Below are positions 24,790 to 34,889 of a stretch of 64,000 bases of DNA, one piece after another. Position numbers and translations under genes: made by a program. Location of the stretch: the NCBI GenBank assembly GCA_022750195.1, contig JAKIWE010000001.1:990672-1054671 (forward strand), given 5' to 3'. This DNA is from Thermoplasmata archaeon (GTDB lineage Archaea > Thermoplasmatota > Thermoplasmata > Lutacidiplasmatales > UBA184). Below the pieces are notes generated by a model. That model searched no databases. It saw only the letters and a list, made by a program, of their open reading frames with translations, and was not told the DNA's origin. How positions within the stretch are numbered: position 1 is the stretch's first letter; every line of letters starts with the position of its first letter.

Positions 24790-26106
24790 GTGATCACCCG
24801 CCGCGGATGGGAGGCGGTCGCGGGGAGCCTCGGCGCCCTGCTCCTCGGGCTCCTCACGCTCAATCCGGTGATCGAACTGGTGGCGGTCGCCGCCTTCGGG
24901 TTCGTCGCGAGCGAGATGCTCGTCGCGGGGCTCCGGCTACGCAGGCTCACGCCCGACCGGTTCGTCGTAGAGAGAGCGCCGGGCTCTCGGCGACTCCCCC
25001 AGGACGCCCACGTCGAGGTCGTGGTCGAGGTTCGCTACCCCGACGGCCCCGGTCTCCAGGCGGAGATCTACGACATCCTCCCGTCCTCCTTCGACCTGCT
25101 GCAAGGCACCCCCTCGGTCAGCACCTGGCTCGCTCCCGGCGCCAAGGTCCGGCTCGTGTACAAGGTCTGCCCGAGAGTGAGGGGCGCCTTCGTCCTCGGC
25201 CCGACGGTCGTCGTGGCGGAGGACGCCTTGGGTCTCGTGCGGCGCGTCCTCCTCCTCGACCGGGGCCGCCCGCTGATGATCGTCCCGTCGTCGGTGATGG
25301 GCCGCTTGGGGAAGCTCGGGGTGGCGTTGTTCACCCGCATGCAGGCCGGCCTTTCGATCCGGCGCCGGGGCTTTGGCACCGAGTTCCGGGCGTTGCGGGG
25401 CTACCAGCCTTCCGACGATATCCGGCACGTCGCCTGGAAGCGGTCGACGATCGACAACCTCGTCGTCCGCGAGTTCGAGCAGGAGAGCCGGCAGGACTTC
25501 CTGCTCGTGCTCGACCTCTCCGCCCCGATGGAAGCCGGCCTCTGGGGTCGGAGCGCCCTCGACACGAGCGTGGAGGCTGCGGGGCTGCTCGCAAGCCTCA
25601 TCGCCCGTGGGGGCGAGGACCAGGTCGGCCTCCTCACGTACGCCGGCCGCGTCCACCAGTTCATCCGTCCCGGCCGGGGCAGTCGACACTTCCGGCGGAT
25701 CGCCGACAATCTGGCGCTCGCCGAGCTTCGACCGGGCCGCTGCGAGCTCCCTACGCTGTTCCTCGACACCACACGCCGGCTTCGGCTCGGCACGCACCTG
25801 TTCGTGTTCAGCGCAGCGAACGGCTCGCTCGAGCAGCTGCCCTCGGCCCACGCCAACCTCCGGGCCCACGGCCATCGGCCGTACCTGTTCCTGCCGGACC
25901 TCGCCGGATTCTATCCCGGCGCCCCGGACCAGGGCGTGACCCGGGCGTACGAGTGGGCCCAGGAGGACGAGCTGCGCCGGTTCCACCGAAAGTTGAACGC
26001 CGCGCGAACCCAAGGGATCCCGACGTTCACATTCGACCGGCGCGGCGCCAGCGACCGGGTGATCTTCGCCTACACGCAGATCCGCGGCTGGGGGAGCGCC
26101 CGGTGA
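24790..26106 (+). CDS. DUF58 domain protein (VWA-like), MoxR partner
   Basis: A 438-residue protein with two N-terminal transmembrane segments (about 12-55), a beta-rich middle, and the DUF58 core RGFGTEFRALRGYQPSDDIRHVAWKRS followed (in shorter stretches) by REFEQES and a VWA-like metal site LVLDLSAPM. It probably works with the MoxR ATPase at the cell envelope. The start is GTG 24790, preceded by CAGGGAG as a Shine-Dalgarno-like signal. The stop TGA overlaps the next GTG. Confidence 0.88.
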   Translation: MITRRGWEAVAGSLGALLLGLLTLNPVIELVAVAAFGFVASEMLVAGLRLRRLTPDRFVVERAPGSRRLPQDAHVEVVVEVRYPDGPGLQAEIYDILPSSFDLLQGTPSVSTWLAPGAKVRLVYKVCPRVRGAFVLGPTVVVAEDALGLVRRVLLLDRGRPLMIVPSSVMGRLGKLGVALFTRMQAGLSIRRRGFGTEFRALRGYQPSDDIRHVAWKRSTIDNLVVREFEQESRQDFLLVLDLSAPMEAGLWGRSALDTSVEAAGLLASLIARGGEDQVGLLTYAGRVHQFIRPGRGSRHFRRIADNLALAELRPGRCELPTLFLDTTRRLRLGTHLFVFSAANGSLEQLPSAHANLRAHGHRPYLFLPDLAGFYPGAPDQGVTRAYEWAQEDELRRFHRKLNAARTQGIPTFTFDRRGASDRVIFAYTQIRGWGSAR

Positions 26107-27089
26107 TCGGCCGCGCGCTCCGCCTCGCTCTGCTCGCTCCCGCGTTCGTGTATCCGATGGTCCTCTTGCTCGCAGGGATCCGGCCCCTCTCCGTGGCCAC
26201 CCTCGCCCTTTCGGTCGTGATCGCGCTTCCGATCGTCGCGGTGGTCCGGGGGAACCTGCTCGCGCCCCTGGTGGGTCTCTCGGGTCTCATGATCGGCTTC
26301 GTCGGGCTGATCACCCTGCTGACGCCCGGAACGCCGTCAGGCCTCGGCGCGGACCTGGTCGTCGCCCTCCTCCTCGGGGGATTCCCTTGGCTGTTGGCCG
26401 TAGCCGTCGTCCTAGGAGACCACCCGGCCGCCGGCCTTCTCGGGTTGAGCGTGGGACTCCTTGGGGCCGTGTCCGTTTTGGCCGCGCTACCGAACGCGTG
26501 GACCGCGAGCGACTCCTCCTCCGTGTTCGTCGCGCGGTGGTACGCCACCGGCGACCAGCAGTTCGGACACCTCGGCGAGGCGCTCGTCGGGCGCGGGTTG
26601 CAGACGGCGACCACCTTCCCGTACGAGACCGCGGTCACCCCGTTGCTCGTGGGCCTCGCGATCGTGGCGGTGGCCGGTCTCCTCCTCCCGTGGTTGCAGC
26701 CGTCGCCGGTCGGATTCCGCTCTCTGGGCTCGGCGCCCCGTCGGGACCTTGCAGCCCCCCGGAGGATCGTTCCGTGGCCGTCGAGTCGGATCCTCCCGCC
26801 CCCCGCCTCCGCCCCGGTCGTCGGCCCGGGAGCCGGGCTGGTTCCCGTGAGCGGCGCGCTGATCGCGACGGGCGGCTTCGCCGCCGTGGCCCTGCTGAGT
26901 CCTGCGAACGCGTTCCTCGCGATCGCCGCAGGTGCGACGGCGGTCGTCATCGTACTGCTCGCGCTCACCTTCAGCGGGCCGGCACGGCGCCCCCCAGCCC
27001 CGACCTCCGCGCCGGCGCGGGGTCCGGCGGCTACGACGAGCGTGGGCGGACGAGGCGTCGAGCTCGCTCGACCACCTTCTCCACCGTGA
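26103..27089 (+). CDS. Multi-spanning membrane protein of the MoxR operon
   Basis: A 328-residue protein with about seven or eight hydrophobic segments: four or five in residues 8-140, one near 185-205 and two near 245-295. The C-terminal tail is Pro/Ala-rich. No family recognised. The start is GTG 26103, overlapping the DUF58 stop (GTGA). Its last 59 bases overlap the 3' end of the convergent transketolase gene. The role is presumably tied to the MoxR/DUF58 pair. Confidence 0.7.
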   Translation: MIGRALRLALLAPAFVYPMVLLLAGIRPLSVATLALSVVIALPIVAVVRGNLLAPLVGLSGLMIGFVGLITLLTPGTPSGLGADLVVALLLGGFPWLLAVAVVLGDHPAAGLLGLSVGLLGAVSVLAALPNAWTASDSSSVFVARWYATGDQQFGHLGEALVGRGLQTATTFPYETAVTPLLVGLAIVAVAGLLLPWLQPSPVGFRSLGSAPRRDLAAPRRIVPWPSSRILPPPASAPVVGPGAGLVPVSGALIATGGFAAVALLSPANAFLAIAAGATAVVIVLLALTFSGPARRPPAPTSAPARGPAATTSVGGRGVELARPPSPP

Positions 27090-29061
27090 ACCCGAGCTCG
27101 GCGAGCACGACCTCCCCGGGCGCGGAGGCACCGAATCGGTCGAGGCCGAGCACGTCGCCGGAGCTCCCCACGTACTTCCACCAGCCGGCCGTCGCGCCGG
27201 CCTCGATGGCGAGCGCGGGCAGACCGGGAGGGAGCACCTGGTGCCGATACGCGGCGGGCTGTTCGTCGAAGACCGTCGTCGACGGCATCGACACGACTCG
27301 GGTTGCGATGGAGAGTTCGGAGAGCGCCGTCGCGGCGCGGACGGCGAGCGAAAGCTCCGAGCCGGTCGCCACGAGGATCACCTCCGCGGGGGACCGCGGG
27401 GACTCGACGAGCACGTAGCCTCCCCGTTGGACGCCTTCCACGACCCGCTCCGCCGGGACGTCGAGCGTCGGGAGCTTCTGGCGGGTCAACACGAGGGCGA
27501 CAGGTCCGGCCCGTCCCAACGCGAGGCGGTAGGCGCCCACCGTCTCGTTCGCGTCTCCCGGGCGGATGACGGTCATCCCGGGCATCACGCGGAGGCTCCA
27601 GAGATGCTCGACGGGCTGGTGCGTCGGGCCATCCTCGCCGAGCCCGACCGAGTCGTGGGTGAAGATGTGGAGCGCGCGGGCGTGCATCAGAGCCCCGATC
27701 CGGAGCCCCGGGCGAGAGTAATCGGCGAAGCAGAAGAAGGTCGCACTGAACGGGAGCAGGCCCCCGTGCATCGCGAGGCCGTTGACGATGGAGGTCATGG
27801 CGTGCTCCCGGACACCGAAGTGGAGGTTCCGCCCCGTTCCGCCGTCGACGCCGAAATCCCCGAGGCCGTTCAGGTACGTCTTCGTGGAGGGATTGAGGTC
27901 CGCGGAGCCTCCGACCAGCGCCGGGATCCGAGACGCGAGGAGGTTGAGGAGCTTGCTCGACGCGTCCCGCGTGGCCACGGCGCCGTCCTTCGCCGCGAAG
28001 CTGGGAAGTCCTGCGTCCCATCCCGGGGGGAGCGTCCCTCGGACGGCCGCGTCGAAGGCGTCCGCGAGCTTCGGGTCCGCCGCCCGGAGGGCCTCCCTTC
28101 GGCCGCTCCACTCCCGAACCCAAGCTTCGCCCCGCGGGACGGCGAGCGCCAACCGTGCGCCGGCGGCCTCGGGAACGAGGAACGTCGGCGTCAGGGGCCA
28201 GCCGAGCTTCTTCTTTGTCGCCTCGGTCCCGGCGGGGCCGAGCGGCTCTCCGTGGGCTTCGCGCGTGTCCTGGACGGGGCTACCGTAGCCGAGGTGCGTC
28301 CGCACGCTGATGAGCGACGGCCGCTCGGCTTGCGCGAGCGCAGCGCGGAGCGCGGCGTCGATCGCGTCGAGGTCGTTGCCGTCCTCCACGCGCTGGACGA
28401 ACCAGCCGTACGCGCGGAACCGCTCGAGCACGTCCTCGGTGAACGCAAGGTTCGTGCCCCCCTCCAGCGAAACGTGGTTGTCGTCGTACAGGTAGACGAG
28501 CTTGCCCAGCCCGACGCGGCCGGCCAGCGAGGCTGCCTCCGACGCGATCCCCTCCATGAGGTCGCCGTCGGAGACGATCGCGTAGGTGCGGTGGTCCACG
28601 ATCTCGGCGCCGGGCCGGTTGAACCGGGTCGCCAGGAGACGCTCGGCGATCGCGAGGCCCACGCCCATCGCGAATCCCTGCCCGAGAGGCCCCGTCGTGA
28701 CCTCGACGCCGGGAGTGTGGCCGACCTCCGGGTGGCCGGGCGTCTTGCTCCCCCACTGCCGGAACCGTTGCAGCTCCGACATCGGAAGGTCGTAGCCGGT
28801 CGTGTGGAGGAGCGCGTACAGGAGCGCCGAGCCGTGGCCCGCCGAGAGGACGAACCGGTCCCGGTCCGGCCAGTCCGGACGTTGGGGGTGGTGTCGGAGG
28901 AACCGGGTCCAGAGGACGTAGGCCATCGGCGCCGCCCCGAGGGGGAGCCCAGGGTGGCCGGATTTCGCCTTCTCGACCATGTCGACCGAGAGGAACCGTA
29001 GCGTGTCGATGCAGAGGAGATCGAGCTCCGGCGACGTACTCGGTGCGGCCTCCTCGACCAT
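27031..29061 (-). CDS. tkt: Transketolase, single-chain
   Basis: A 676-residue thiamine-diphosphate enzyme moving two-carbon units between sugar phosphates. It is full length, with the N-terminal ThDP site ([34 protein letters not shown]), a central pyrimidine-binding domain ([29 protein letters not shown]) and a C-terminal transketolase domain. Many archaea use a split two-subunit transketolase; this is the undivided bacterial style. It starts 2 nt after the ROK kinase stop, so it is co-transcribed with glucokinase and GH15. The C-terminus overlaps the convergent membrane protein gene. Confidence 0.94.
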   Translation of the reverse strand: MVEEAAPSTSPELDLLCIDTLRFLSVDMVEKAKSGHPGLPLGAAPMAYVLWTRFLRHHPQRPDWPDRDRFVLSAGHGSALLYALLHTTGYDLPMSELQRFRQWGSKTPGHPEVGHTPGVEVTTGPLGQGFAMGVGLAIAERLLATRFNRPGAEIVDHRTYAIVSDGDLMEGIASEAASLAGRVGLGKLVYLYDDNHVSLEGGTNLAFTEDVLERFRAYGWFVQRVEDGNDLDAIDAALRAALAQAERPSLISVRTHLGYGSPVQDTREAHGEPLGPAGTEATKKKLGWPLTPTFLVPEAAGARLALAVPRGEAWVREWSGRREALRAADPKLADAFDAAVRGTLPPGWDAGLPSFAAKDGAVATRDASSKLLNLLASRIPALVGGSADLNPSTKTYLNGLGDFGVDGGTGRNLHFGVREHAMTSIVNGLAMHGGLLPFSATFFCFADYSRPGLRIGALMHARALHIFTHDSVGLGEDGPTHQPVEHLWSLRVMPGMTVIRPGDANETVGAYRLALGRAGPVALVLTRQKLPTLDVPAERVVEGVQRGGYVLVESPRSPAEVILVATGSELSLAVRAATALSELSIATRVVSMPSTTVFDEQPAAYRHQVLPPGLPALAIEAGATAGWWKYVGSSGDVLGLDRFGASAPGEVVLAELGFTVEKVVERARRLVRPRSS

Positions 29062-29063
29062 GA

Positions 29064-30074
29064 TCAGGCTCTCCCCCGCACGCGGTGCTGCGCGCCGGCG
29101 GCCCCGTGCCGGTGTCGCGCGCTTAAAGAGGCGCCCACGACCACCGACTCGTTCCCGAGCCGGGCGGGTACGACGCGAACGACCTTAGCGGCGGGCGGCT
29201 GGGCCCATCGACGGACCGCCCGGTCGCTCACGCCGACCCAGTGGGGCGCATGGTCGATGAGACCCCCGCCGAGCACGATGCGCTGCGGGTTGAACGCGTT
29301 GGTGAATCCGACGAGGCCGTCGGCGAGGAACCGGGCGGAACTTCGATCGATCTCGGACGCGAGCGGGTCCTTCTTACGGCGGGCCTCGTCCACGGTCGCG
29401 GCGGAGATCCGCGCCGCCTTCCCGGCCAGTCGGACCAGCGTCCTACCGGCTAGCGGGTCGGCGGCGACCGCCTCCTGCGCCCGTCGGGCGACCGCCCAAC
29501 CTCCGACGTACGCCTCGAGGCATCCGCGGTTCGGGCAGTGACACTTCCGCCCCCCGGCCACGAGCATCGTGTGGCCCAGTTCGCCGGCGGCGTTGCTCGC
29601 GCCCTCGAGAAGTCGATCGCCGCTCACCACGCCTCCGCCGACGCCGGTGCCGACGAAGATCCCAACTACGTTCGACCAACCCCGGCCGGCCCCGTGGGCC
29701 CACTCGGCGAGCGTAGCCGCCCGCACGTCGTTCACGACCGATACCTCCAACGAGAGTCGCCGGGAGAGTCGTTCGCCCAGGGGGAACTCCTTCCACCGGA
29801 GGTTCGGCGCGTAGTGAACCCGGCCGGTGCGTGCGTCGACCTGGCCGGCCACACCGATCCCCGCCGCGACGGGGGTAGCGTTGCTCGTCGACAGGGTCGT
29901 CCCGGTGCAGGCCTCGATATCCTCCAAGACGGCGTCCGGACCCAACCGGGCCCGCACGAGGCGGCGCGCAGCGCCCGAGAGGCGACCGCGAGCGTCCACG
30001 ATCGCCGTCGCGACCTTCGTCCCGCCCAGGTCGATGCCGAGGATCGGGGGGCCGCCGGCGCTCGGCCGCGTCAC
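29064..30074 (-). CDS. ROK-family sugar kinase, probable glucokinase
   Basis: A 336-residue ROK protein. The ATP-binding start is [26 protein letters not shown] and [12 protein letters not shown] follow. The catalytic region and zinc motif are ELGHTML and [13 protein letters not shown]. The neighbours are glucose-releasing GH15 and transketolase, so glucose phosphorylation to glucose-6-phosphate is the likely role. There is no HTH domain, which argues against a repressor. GTG 30074 overlaps the GH15 TGA. The last 25 residues are basic and variable. Confidence 0.85.
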   Translation of the reverse strand: MTRPSAGGPPILGIDLGGTKVATAIVDARGRLSGAARRLVRARLGPDAVLEDIEACTGTTLSTSNATPVAAGIGVAGQVDARTGRVHYAPNLRWKEFPLGERLSRRLSLEVSVVNDVRAATLAEWAHGAGRGWSNVVGIFVGTGVGGGVVSGDRLLEGASNAAGELGHTMLVAGGRKCHCPNRGCLEAYVGGWAVARRAQEAVAADPLAGRTLVRLAGKAARISAATVDEARRKKDPLASEIDRSSARFLADGLVGFTNAFNPQRIVLGGGLIDHAPHWVGVSDRAVRRWAQPPAAKVVRVVPARLGNESVVVGASLSARHRHGAAGAQHRVRGRA

Positions 30075-31936
30075 TCGTCGGTCGACTCCCCGCCGCTCAG
30101 CGCGCGATGGTACTTGTGCACCACATCGACGAAGGTCGAGTGCGACCAGGTCAGGGGCACGGCGCTCTTCGGCTCCCCGGTGACGGCGTCGATCTGCTCG
30201 GGCAGGAGGAGGCTCGGGGTCGCGTGCGCGACGACCCACTCGATCAGCTCGCGACAACGCTCGACCTCGCCCAGGTTCAGCCGCGCCTCGGCGAGCCAGA
30301 GCGTGCAGAGGATCCACGGATTCTCGCGTCCGTAGTAGGCGTCGTCCTCGAAGCGGGCGAGCCCGCCGACCTTCGAGTTCCACAAGCGCTGCTCGATGCC
30401 GTCCACCACGTGACGGGCCCGCGGGTCGTCCCACGCGAGCAGTCCGAGCTTGAGGGCGAGCAGGATCGACGAGTCGAGGCGAGCGTCGTCCGGCTTGATC
30501 GACCGGCGGAACCGCTGATGTTCCTCGTCCCAGAGGTGCTTGAGCGCCGCGGTGTGGACGGCGACGCTCGCCTCACGCCACCGAGTAGGGTCCTTGCCGA
30601 GCTCGAGCGCGATGCGCGCCGCGCGCTCGAGCGCGTGTCCCACGACCGCGACGCTGTACGTATCGACCGCCTTCCTCTCCTCCCACAGGTCGAAGCTCTC
30701 CTTCGGGAGGCCGGTCGAGGGGTCCCGGAACTCGGTCAGGAAATTCGCCGCCTGTTTGACCATCGGCCAGAAGGCGAGCAGCGCATCGAGGTTGGTGCGC
30801 CGCTTGAAGTGGTGCCAGACCGCGGCGATGACGGTTCCTGTCTGGTCGATCTGGAGGAAGGGGGGCGGGTGCCAGGTACTCCCGATGCTCCCGTCCGGGA
30901 AGTGGCGGTGGACGAACGACCCGTCCGGCCGCTGGCAGAGGCTGGCAAACTCGAGGAACCGCTCGGCGTGGTCGTAGAGGCCGGCCTCGTCCATCGCCTT
31001 GCTGATGTAGCCGCCGTCGCGCCACCAGCAGTAGTTGTACGTGTCGCCCCCGACGGCGAGCGAGCGGGTGTCCGGCGACGCGACGATCGACCCGTTCAGC
31101 CCGCAGGAGTGGCGCAGCGTGAGGACGCTGGACTTGTAGAGCTGCCGGCCCCGCTCGCTCAGCCCTTGGGACAGGCGTGGGGGATGGCGGGCGACCCAGG
31201 TGCGCCAGAACGCCTGAGCTTCCCGCTCGAAGCGCGTCGGGTCGCCGTCCCAGACGTAGTGGTGGAGCTTGTGGATCGCCTCGGGCGAATCGCCCATGCC
31301 GACGAAGATCCGTACGGTGCTGTCGGAGCCCGGCTTGACGCTGACGTCGAACTGCATGACGCTGTCCGCCGCCCCGTGGCTGATGTCGCGGCCGTCGAGG
31401 ACACCGTCCTCCGCGTCGACGTAGGTCCCCTTGAGCCCCTTGAGCGTGTGCTCCCCGCACACCGCCCGCGTGAAGGTGGGGATCCCGTAGAATTCGAAGT
31501 AGAACGAGCGCTTGTAGTGGACGACGCTCTGGAAATCCGGGTCGCAGTACGCCGTCTCCTGATAGAGCGACTCGGCGATGTTCAACGACTGGTAGGAGAA
31601 GAGCCGGAGCTCGCGGGGCCGGTCCGAGCGGAACCGCACCAGCCGAATGATGAGGTCGTGGTTCGGGTGGACGAAATCCTCGACCGTGATCGACAGTCCG
31701 TCGTGGCTCCAGACGGACCGCGGGGGGTGGCCGGGGTCGGGAAACTCGGGCGACAGATGGAAGGCGCCCTGGTCCCGGAGCCACTGGAACTTCCGCTCGC
31801 CGACCTCGTAGAGGCCCAGTCGGGTCTCCCGGAGGTGTTGGAACTGTCCCGGGTAGGGATAGAACAAACCCGCCCATTCCCCGCTCTCGTCGATCGTGAC
31901 GAGAATGCGACCGTTCCCGGTGAGTTGGGTGATCAT
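30071..31936 (-). CDS. GH15 family glucoamylase/trehalase-like hydrolase
   Basis: A 621-residue enzyme, shorter than the other GH15 gene in the window. It begins MITQLTGNGRILV as GH15 proteins of the glucoamylase/trehalase branch do. The beta domain (about 1-250) is followed by an (alpha/alpha)6 barrel with YCWWRDGGYISKAM, the acid in SFDLWEERKAVDTYS and the second Glu in DAVTGEPKSAVPLTWSHS. It releases glucose from alpha-glucans or trehalose; the substrate cannot be fixed from sequence. An in-frame start at 32053 exists, but the domain starts at ATG 31936. There is no signal peptide. First gene of the GH15-kinase-transketolase operon. Confidence 0.88.
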   Translation of the reverse strand: MITQLTGNGRILVTIDESGEWAGLFYPYPGQFQHLRETRLGLYEVGERKFQWLRDQGAFHLSPEFPDPGHPPRSVWSHDGLSITVEDFVHPNHDLIIRLVRFRSDRPRELRLFSYQSLNIAESLYQETAYCDPDFQSVVHYKRSFYFEFYGIPTFTRAVCGEHTLKGLKGTYVDAEDGVLDGRDISHGAADSVMQFDVSVKPGSDSTVRIFVGMGDSPEAIHKLHHYVWDGDPTRFEREAQAFWRTWVARHPPRLSQGLSERGRQLYKSSVLTLRHSCGLNGSIVASPDTRSLAVGGDTYNYCWWRDGGYISKAMDEAGLYDHAERFLEFASLCQRPDGSFVHRHFPDGSIGSTWHPPPFLQIDQTGTVIAAVWHHFKRRTNLDALLAFWPMVKQAANFLTEFRDPSTGLPKESFDLWEERKAVDTYSVAVVGHALERAARIALELGKDPTRWREASVAVHTAALKHLWDEEHQRFRRSIKPDDARLDSSILLALKLGLLAWDDPRARHVVDGIEQRLWNSKVGGLARFEDDAYYGRENPWILCTLWLAEARLNLGEVERCRELIEWVVAHATPSLLLPEQIDAVTGEPKSAVPLTWSHSTFVDVVHKYHRALSGGESTDE

Positions 31937-32258
31937 TCCTCCCGGCCCGAACAGATTCCCTCCCGGAGACGGATAACTCTTCGCCCGTGGCGGGCCGAAC
32001 GGGCGGGACCGCCCAAGGCTGAGGACGGTTGGCTCCACCGTGCGGCGGGCCATCCCCCCGCTAGCCAGAGTTTGCCCTGGTTCGCGGACAGCGCCGCCGG
32101 GCGCTCCCCCGCCGGGTGCGAAACCATCAAGGAGGGGACCGCCGTCGGAGCGCCCCCGATTGGTGAGTGGGTGCGGTGATCGTGGCGAGTCCGGCCGGCC
32201 CCGACACGCTCCCTTTGCGTAGGCGCTCCGTGACGCGCGTGACGGAACTGAGGGGGAG
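31937..32258. promoter_or_regulatory. Divergent intergenic region between GH15 and glucan synthase genes
   Basis: These 322 bp separate two divergent sugar operons and hold no gene I can support. For the minus strand, GCGAAGAGTTATCC (about 31971-31984) is a plausible BRE/TATA 35-40 nt before the GH15 ATG. For the plus strand, the purine run GAGGGGGAG ends directly at the ATG of the GT4 gene; it is too close to be a normal ribosome site. No clear TATA box is visible on the plus side. Confidence 0.35.
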
Positions 32259-33653
32259 ATGACGGCCCGTCACCCCGCCACGTCGACGCCCCCGGAGCCC
32301 CACCCTCGACGGACGAAACGTCGGCCTCGCCCGAAGGTCCTTCCCGCGAAGGGCGCTTCCGTGCTTCCGACGCACCCTCCTCGGCGCTCGAGGGTCAAGT
32401 CGGTCTCACGGGCCGAGCTGGAAACCCTGGGACGAACGCTCGAGTGGACCCGGCCGGCTTCGGCGGCGCCGCCCGCGCCGGTCCACGTGGCGAGCCGGCG
32501 ACTGCACATCCTGATGGTCGGATGGGAGTTCCCGCCACACATTTCGGGCGGGCTCGGCGTTCACTGTTACGAGCTCTGCCGCGAACTCACCCGTCTCGGC
32601 CACCGCGTGACGTTCGTCACGCCCTTCTCCGGGCCGTTCACGGAGGTCCCGGGGGTGACGTTCCGGTACCCTGGCTCGGCGAAGCGCGAAGGGACCCCGC
32701 CTCCCGGGGCCTACAGTTTCGTGCTGGGACCGGAAGGGGAGGTCTCCGACTCGCTCGCCGACTACAACGACTGGGTCGCCGGCCTGAAGATCGGCCCGGA
32801 CGTCGATCTGGTCCATGTCCACGACTGGTTCGGCACCGTCGGGGCCGCCGCGGTCGCCCGCCGCCACCAGCGGCCGCTTGTGATGACGGTCCACTCCACG
32901 GAGTACGACCGGAGCCTGGGATTCCCGAACCACGCAATCCTCCGCCGGGAGCAGGTGGGCGTCAAGGCCGCGGACCGCGTGATCTCGGTCAGCGGACACC
33001 TCAAGCAACAGCTCGTCGAGCGCTTTGGCGTACCGTCGGGGAAGATCCGCGTCGTCTACAATGCCGTACGCCCTACCGATCGGCTGAAGCGGCTGACTCG
33101 GCCGGACCCGATCGTCCTCTACCTCGGTCGCCTCGCCGCGATGAAAGGCGTCGACACGTTCCTGCGCGCCGCGGCCCGCGTCCTCCCGTTCGTGCCGGAC
33201 GCCACGTTCGTGGTGGCCGGGGACGGTCCGGAGTACCCCCGCCTGCTCACGCTCGCGGCGCACCTCGGGATCGCGGACCGGGTGATGTTCCTCGGCTGGG
33301 TCACCGAAGAGGAGCGGACGATCCTCCTCGGGCGGGCGTCGGTCTACGTGCTACCGAGCGTGGTCGAACCGTTCGGCATCTCGGCGTTGGAGGCGATGGT
33401 CGCCGGCGTCCCGACGATCGTCTCGAAGACGAGCGGGGTCGCTGAGATCACCGAGAGCGTCTTCGCCGTCGACTTCTGGGACATCGATGAGTTCGCGAGC
33501 CGGATCGCCGAGCTGCTGAAGTATCCCAGCCTACGCACCGTGATGAGCGACGCCGTGCGCCTGGCCGCCCTCAACGCTACGTGGGCGGAGCGCGCCCGTC
33601 AGACCGTGGGCGTCTACCTCGAACTGTTGCCGGCGCCGGCGGCCGGGCCGTGA
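32259..33653 (+). CDS. GT4-family glycosyltransferase, glycogen/starch synthase-like
   Basis: A 464-residue protein. Residues 1-80 are a Pro/Arg-rich low-complexity extension of doubtful translation. The GT-B fold begins at LHILMVGWEFPPHISGGLG, whose G-G-L-G loop binds the nucleotide sugar. DLVHVHDWFG and MTVHSTEYDRS follow. The C-terminal half has VLYLGRLAAMKGVDTFL, VVAGDGPEYP and VEPFGISALEAM with the catalytic EX7E motif. It closely resembles archaeal GT4 glycogen synthases. GH57 follows with GTGA overlap, which supports glucan metabolism. The product could be another alpha-glucan or a glycoconjugate. Confidence 0.85.
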   Translation: MTARHPATSTPPEPHPRRTKRRPRPKVLPAKGASVLPTHPPRRSRVKSVSRAELETLGRTLEWTRPASAAPPAPVHVASRRLHILMVGWEFPPHISGGLGVHCYELCRELTRLGHRVTFVTPFSGPFTEVPGVTFRYPGSAKREGTPPPGAYSFVLGPEGEVSDSLADYNDWVAGLKIGPDVDLVHVHDWFGTVGAAAVARRHQRPLVMTVHSTEYDRSLGFPNHAILRREQVGVKAADRVISVSGHLKQQLVERFGVPSGKIRVVYNAVRPTDRLKRLTRPDPIVLYLGRLAAMKGVDTFLRAAARVLPFVPDATFVVAGDGPEYPRLLTLAAHLGIADRVMFLGWVTEEERTILLGRASVYVLPSVVEPFGISALEAMVAGVPTIVSKTSGVAEITESVFAVDFWDIDEFASRIAELLKYPSLRTVMSDAVRLAALNATWAERARQTVGVYLELLPAPAAGP

Positions 33654-34843
33654 AGCTCGTTCTCTACCTCCACATGCACCAGCCGTGGCGGCTCGCCCGG
33701 TTCCGCTACGTCGACCTCGGCACCGGCCGACCGTACATCGACCGGGAGCGCAACCTTGCGATCTTCCGACGGATCTCGGAGCGGTGCTACCGGCCGGCGC
33801 TCACCCGACTGCTCGAGGCGCTCGAGCGGTTCCCCGAGTTCCGATTCAGCCTCTCCGTCACCGGCACCTTCATCGAACAGGCGCGCGCCGCCGCCCCGGA
33901 TGTCCTCGAGCTCCTCCGTCGCGCCGCCGCGACGGGCCGGGTCAGCTTCCTCGCCGAGACCTACTACCACTCGCTCTCCTTCCTCCTGCCGCCCCCCGAG
34001 CTCTCCGAGGAGATCGACCTCCACGTGAGCACCCTCCACGACCTGTTCGGCGTGACGCCGACGATGCTCCGGATGACGGAGCTCGCGTACTCCGACGAGC
34101 TCGGCTACTTCGCCGAGCGCCACGGATTCAAGGGGATGCTCGCGGAAGGCTGGGAGTCCGCCCTCGGGGACCGTTCTCCGAACCAGGTGTACGCCGGGGC
34201 CCGGGCACCGAACCTGAAGCTCCTGCTGCGCAACTACCGGCTGAGCGACGACGTCGGCTTCCGCTTCTCGGCCCGCGGCTGGTCCGAGTACCCCCTGACC
34301 GCGGAGAAGTATGCGGGGTGGCTCGCGGCGACGCCCGGCCGGGTCCTCGGCCTGTTCATGGATTTTGAGACGTTCGGGGAACACCACGACGTCTCGACCG
34401 GCATCCTCGACTTCCTTCAGGCGCTCCCGCGGTTCGTCGACCGGGAGCGCACCTTGAGCTGGAGCACGGTCGAGGAGGCCGTCGCCGAGCCGGCGCAGGG
34501 CCCGCTCGGGGTCCCGACGACGATGACCTGGGCCGACCAGAATCGCGACCTAGGCGCCTGGCTCGGCAACGACCTGCAGCGCTCCGCGTTCGAGGCGGCG
34601 AAGAAGATGGGAACGCTCGCTCGACGGAGCGGGGACGCCGAGCTGCTCGGCATCTGGCGTCAGCTGATGACTTCCGACCACTTTTACTACATGTACCTCG
34701 GCGCCCACGGCGCCGACATGGGCGTCCATCAGTACTTCAGCTCCTACGGGAGCCCGTACGACGCCTACGCGAATTACATGAACGCCCTCACCGACCTCCG
34801 GCGGCGGGCGCTCGAAGCTTCCGGGGTGAAACCCCTGGCGTAG
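33650..34843 (+). CDS. GH57-family alpha-amylase
   Basis: A 397-residue glycoside hydrolase with the GH57 motifs: HMHQPW at the N-terminus, a nucleophile Glu144 in MTELAYSDE, and the acid/base Asp238 in MDFETFGEHH. Single-domain GH57 amylases cut alpha-1,4-glucans; branching activity is less likely because the C-terminal helical extension of GH57 branching enzymes is absent. GTG 33650 overlaps the GT4 stop, so both are coupled. There is no signal peptide, so it acts on internal glucan. Confidence 0.88.
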   Translation: MKLVLYLHMHQPWRLARFRYVDLGTGRPYIDRERNLAIFRRISERCYRPALTRLLEALERFPEFRFSLSVTGTFIEQARAAAPDVLELLRRAAATGRVSFLAETYYHSLSFLLPPPELSEEIDLHVSTLHDLFGVTPTMLRMTELAYSDELGYFAERHGFKGMLAEGWESALGDRSPNQVYAGARAPNLKLLLRNYRLSDDVGFRFSARGWSEYPLTAEKYAGWLAATPGRVLGLFMDFETFGEHHDVSTGILDFLQALPRFVDRERTLSWSTVEEAVAEPAQGPLGVPTTMTWADQNRDLGAWLGNDLQRSAFEAAKKMGTLARRSGDAELLGIWRQLMTSDHFYYMYLGAHGADMGVHQYFSSYGSPYDAYANYMNALTDLRRRALEASGVKPLA

Positions 34844-34850
34844 GTCGCGC

Positions 34851-34863
34851 GAAACCTATTTCT
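34851..34863 (+). promoter_or_regulatory. BRE/TATA promoter of the PQQ-propeller gene
   Basis: GAAACCTATTTCT lies about 27-39 nt before the GTG at 34890. It matches the element before tRNA-His (GAAACTATTTCC) in all but one or two positions, which suggests a shared BRE-TATA consensus of the type GAAACYTATTT. Confidence 0.55.
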
Positions 34864-34889
34864 CGCGAACGAGGCGAGTACCTGTTACC

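Noticed and set aside
26027-28123. Long minus-strand frame overlapping transketolase and the MoxR operon
   Set aside because: Low-complexity Arg/Pro/Gly shadow with no domain.
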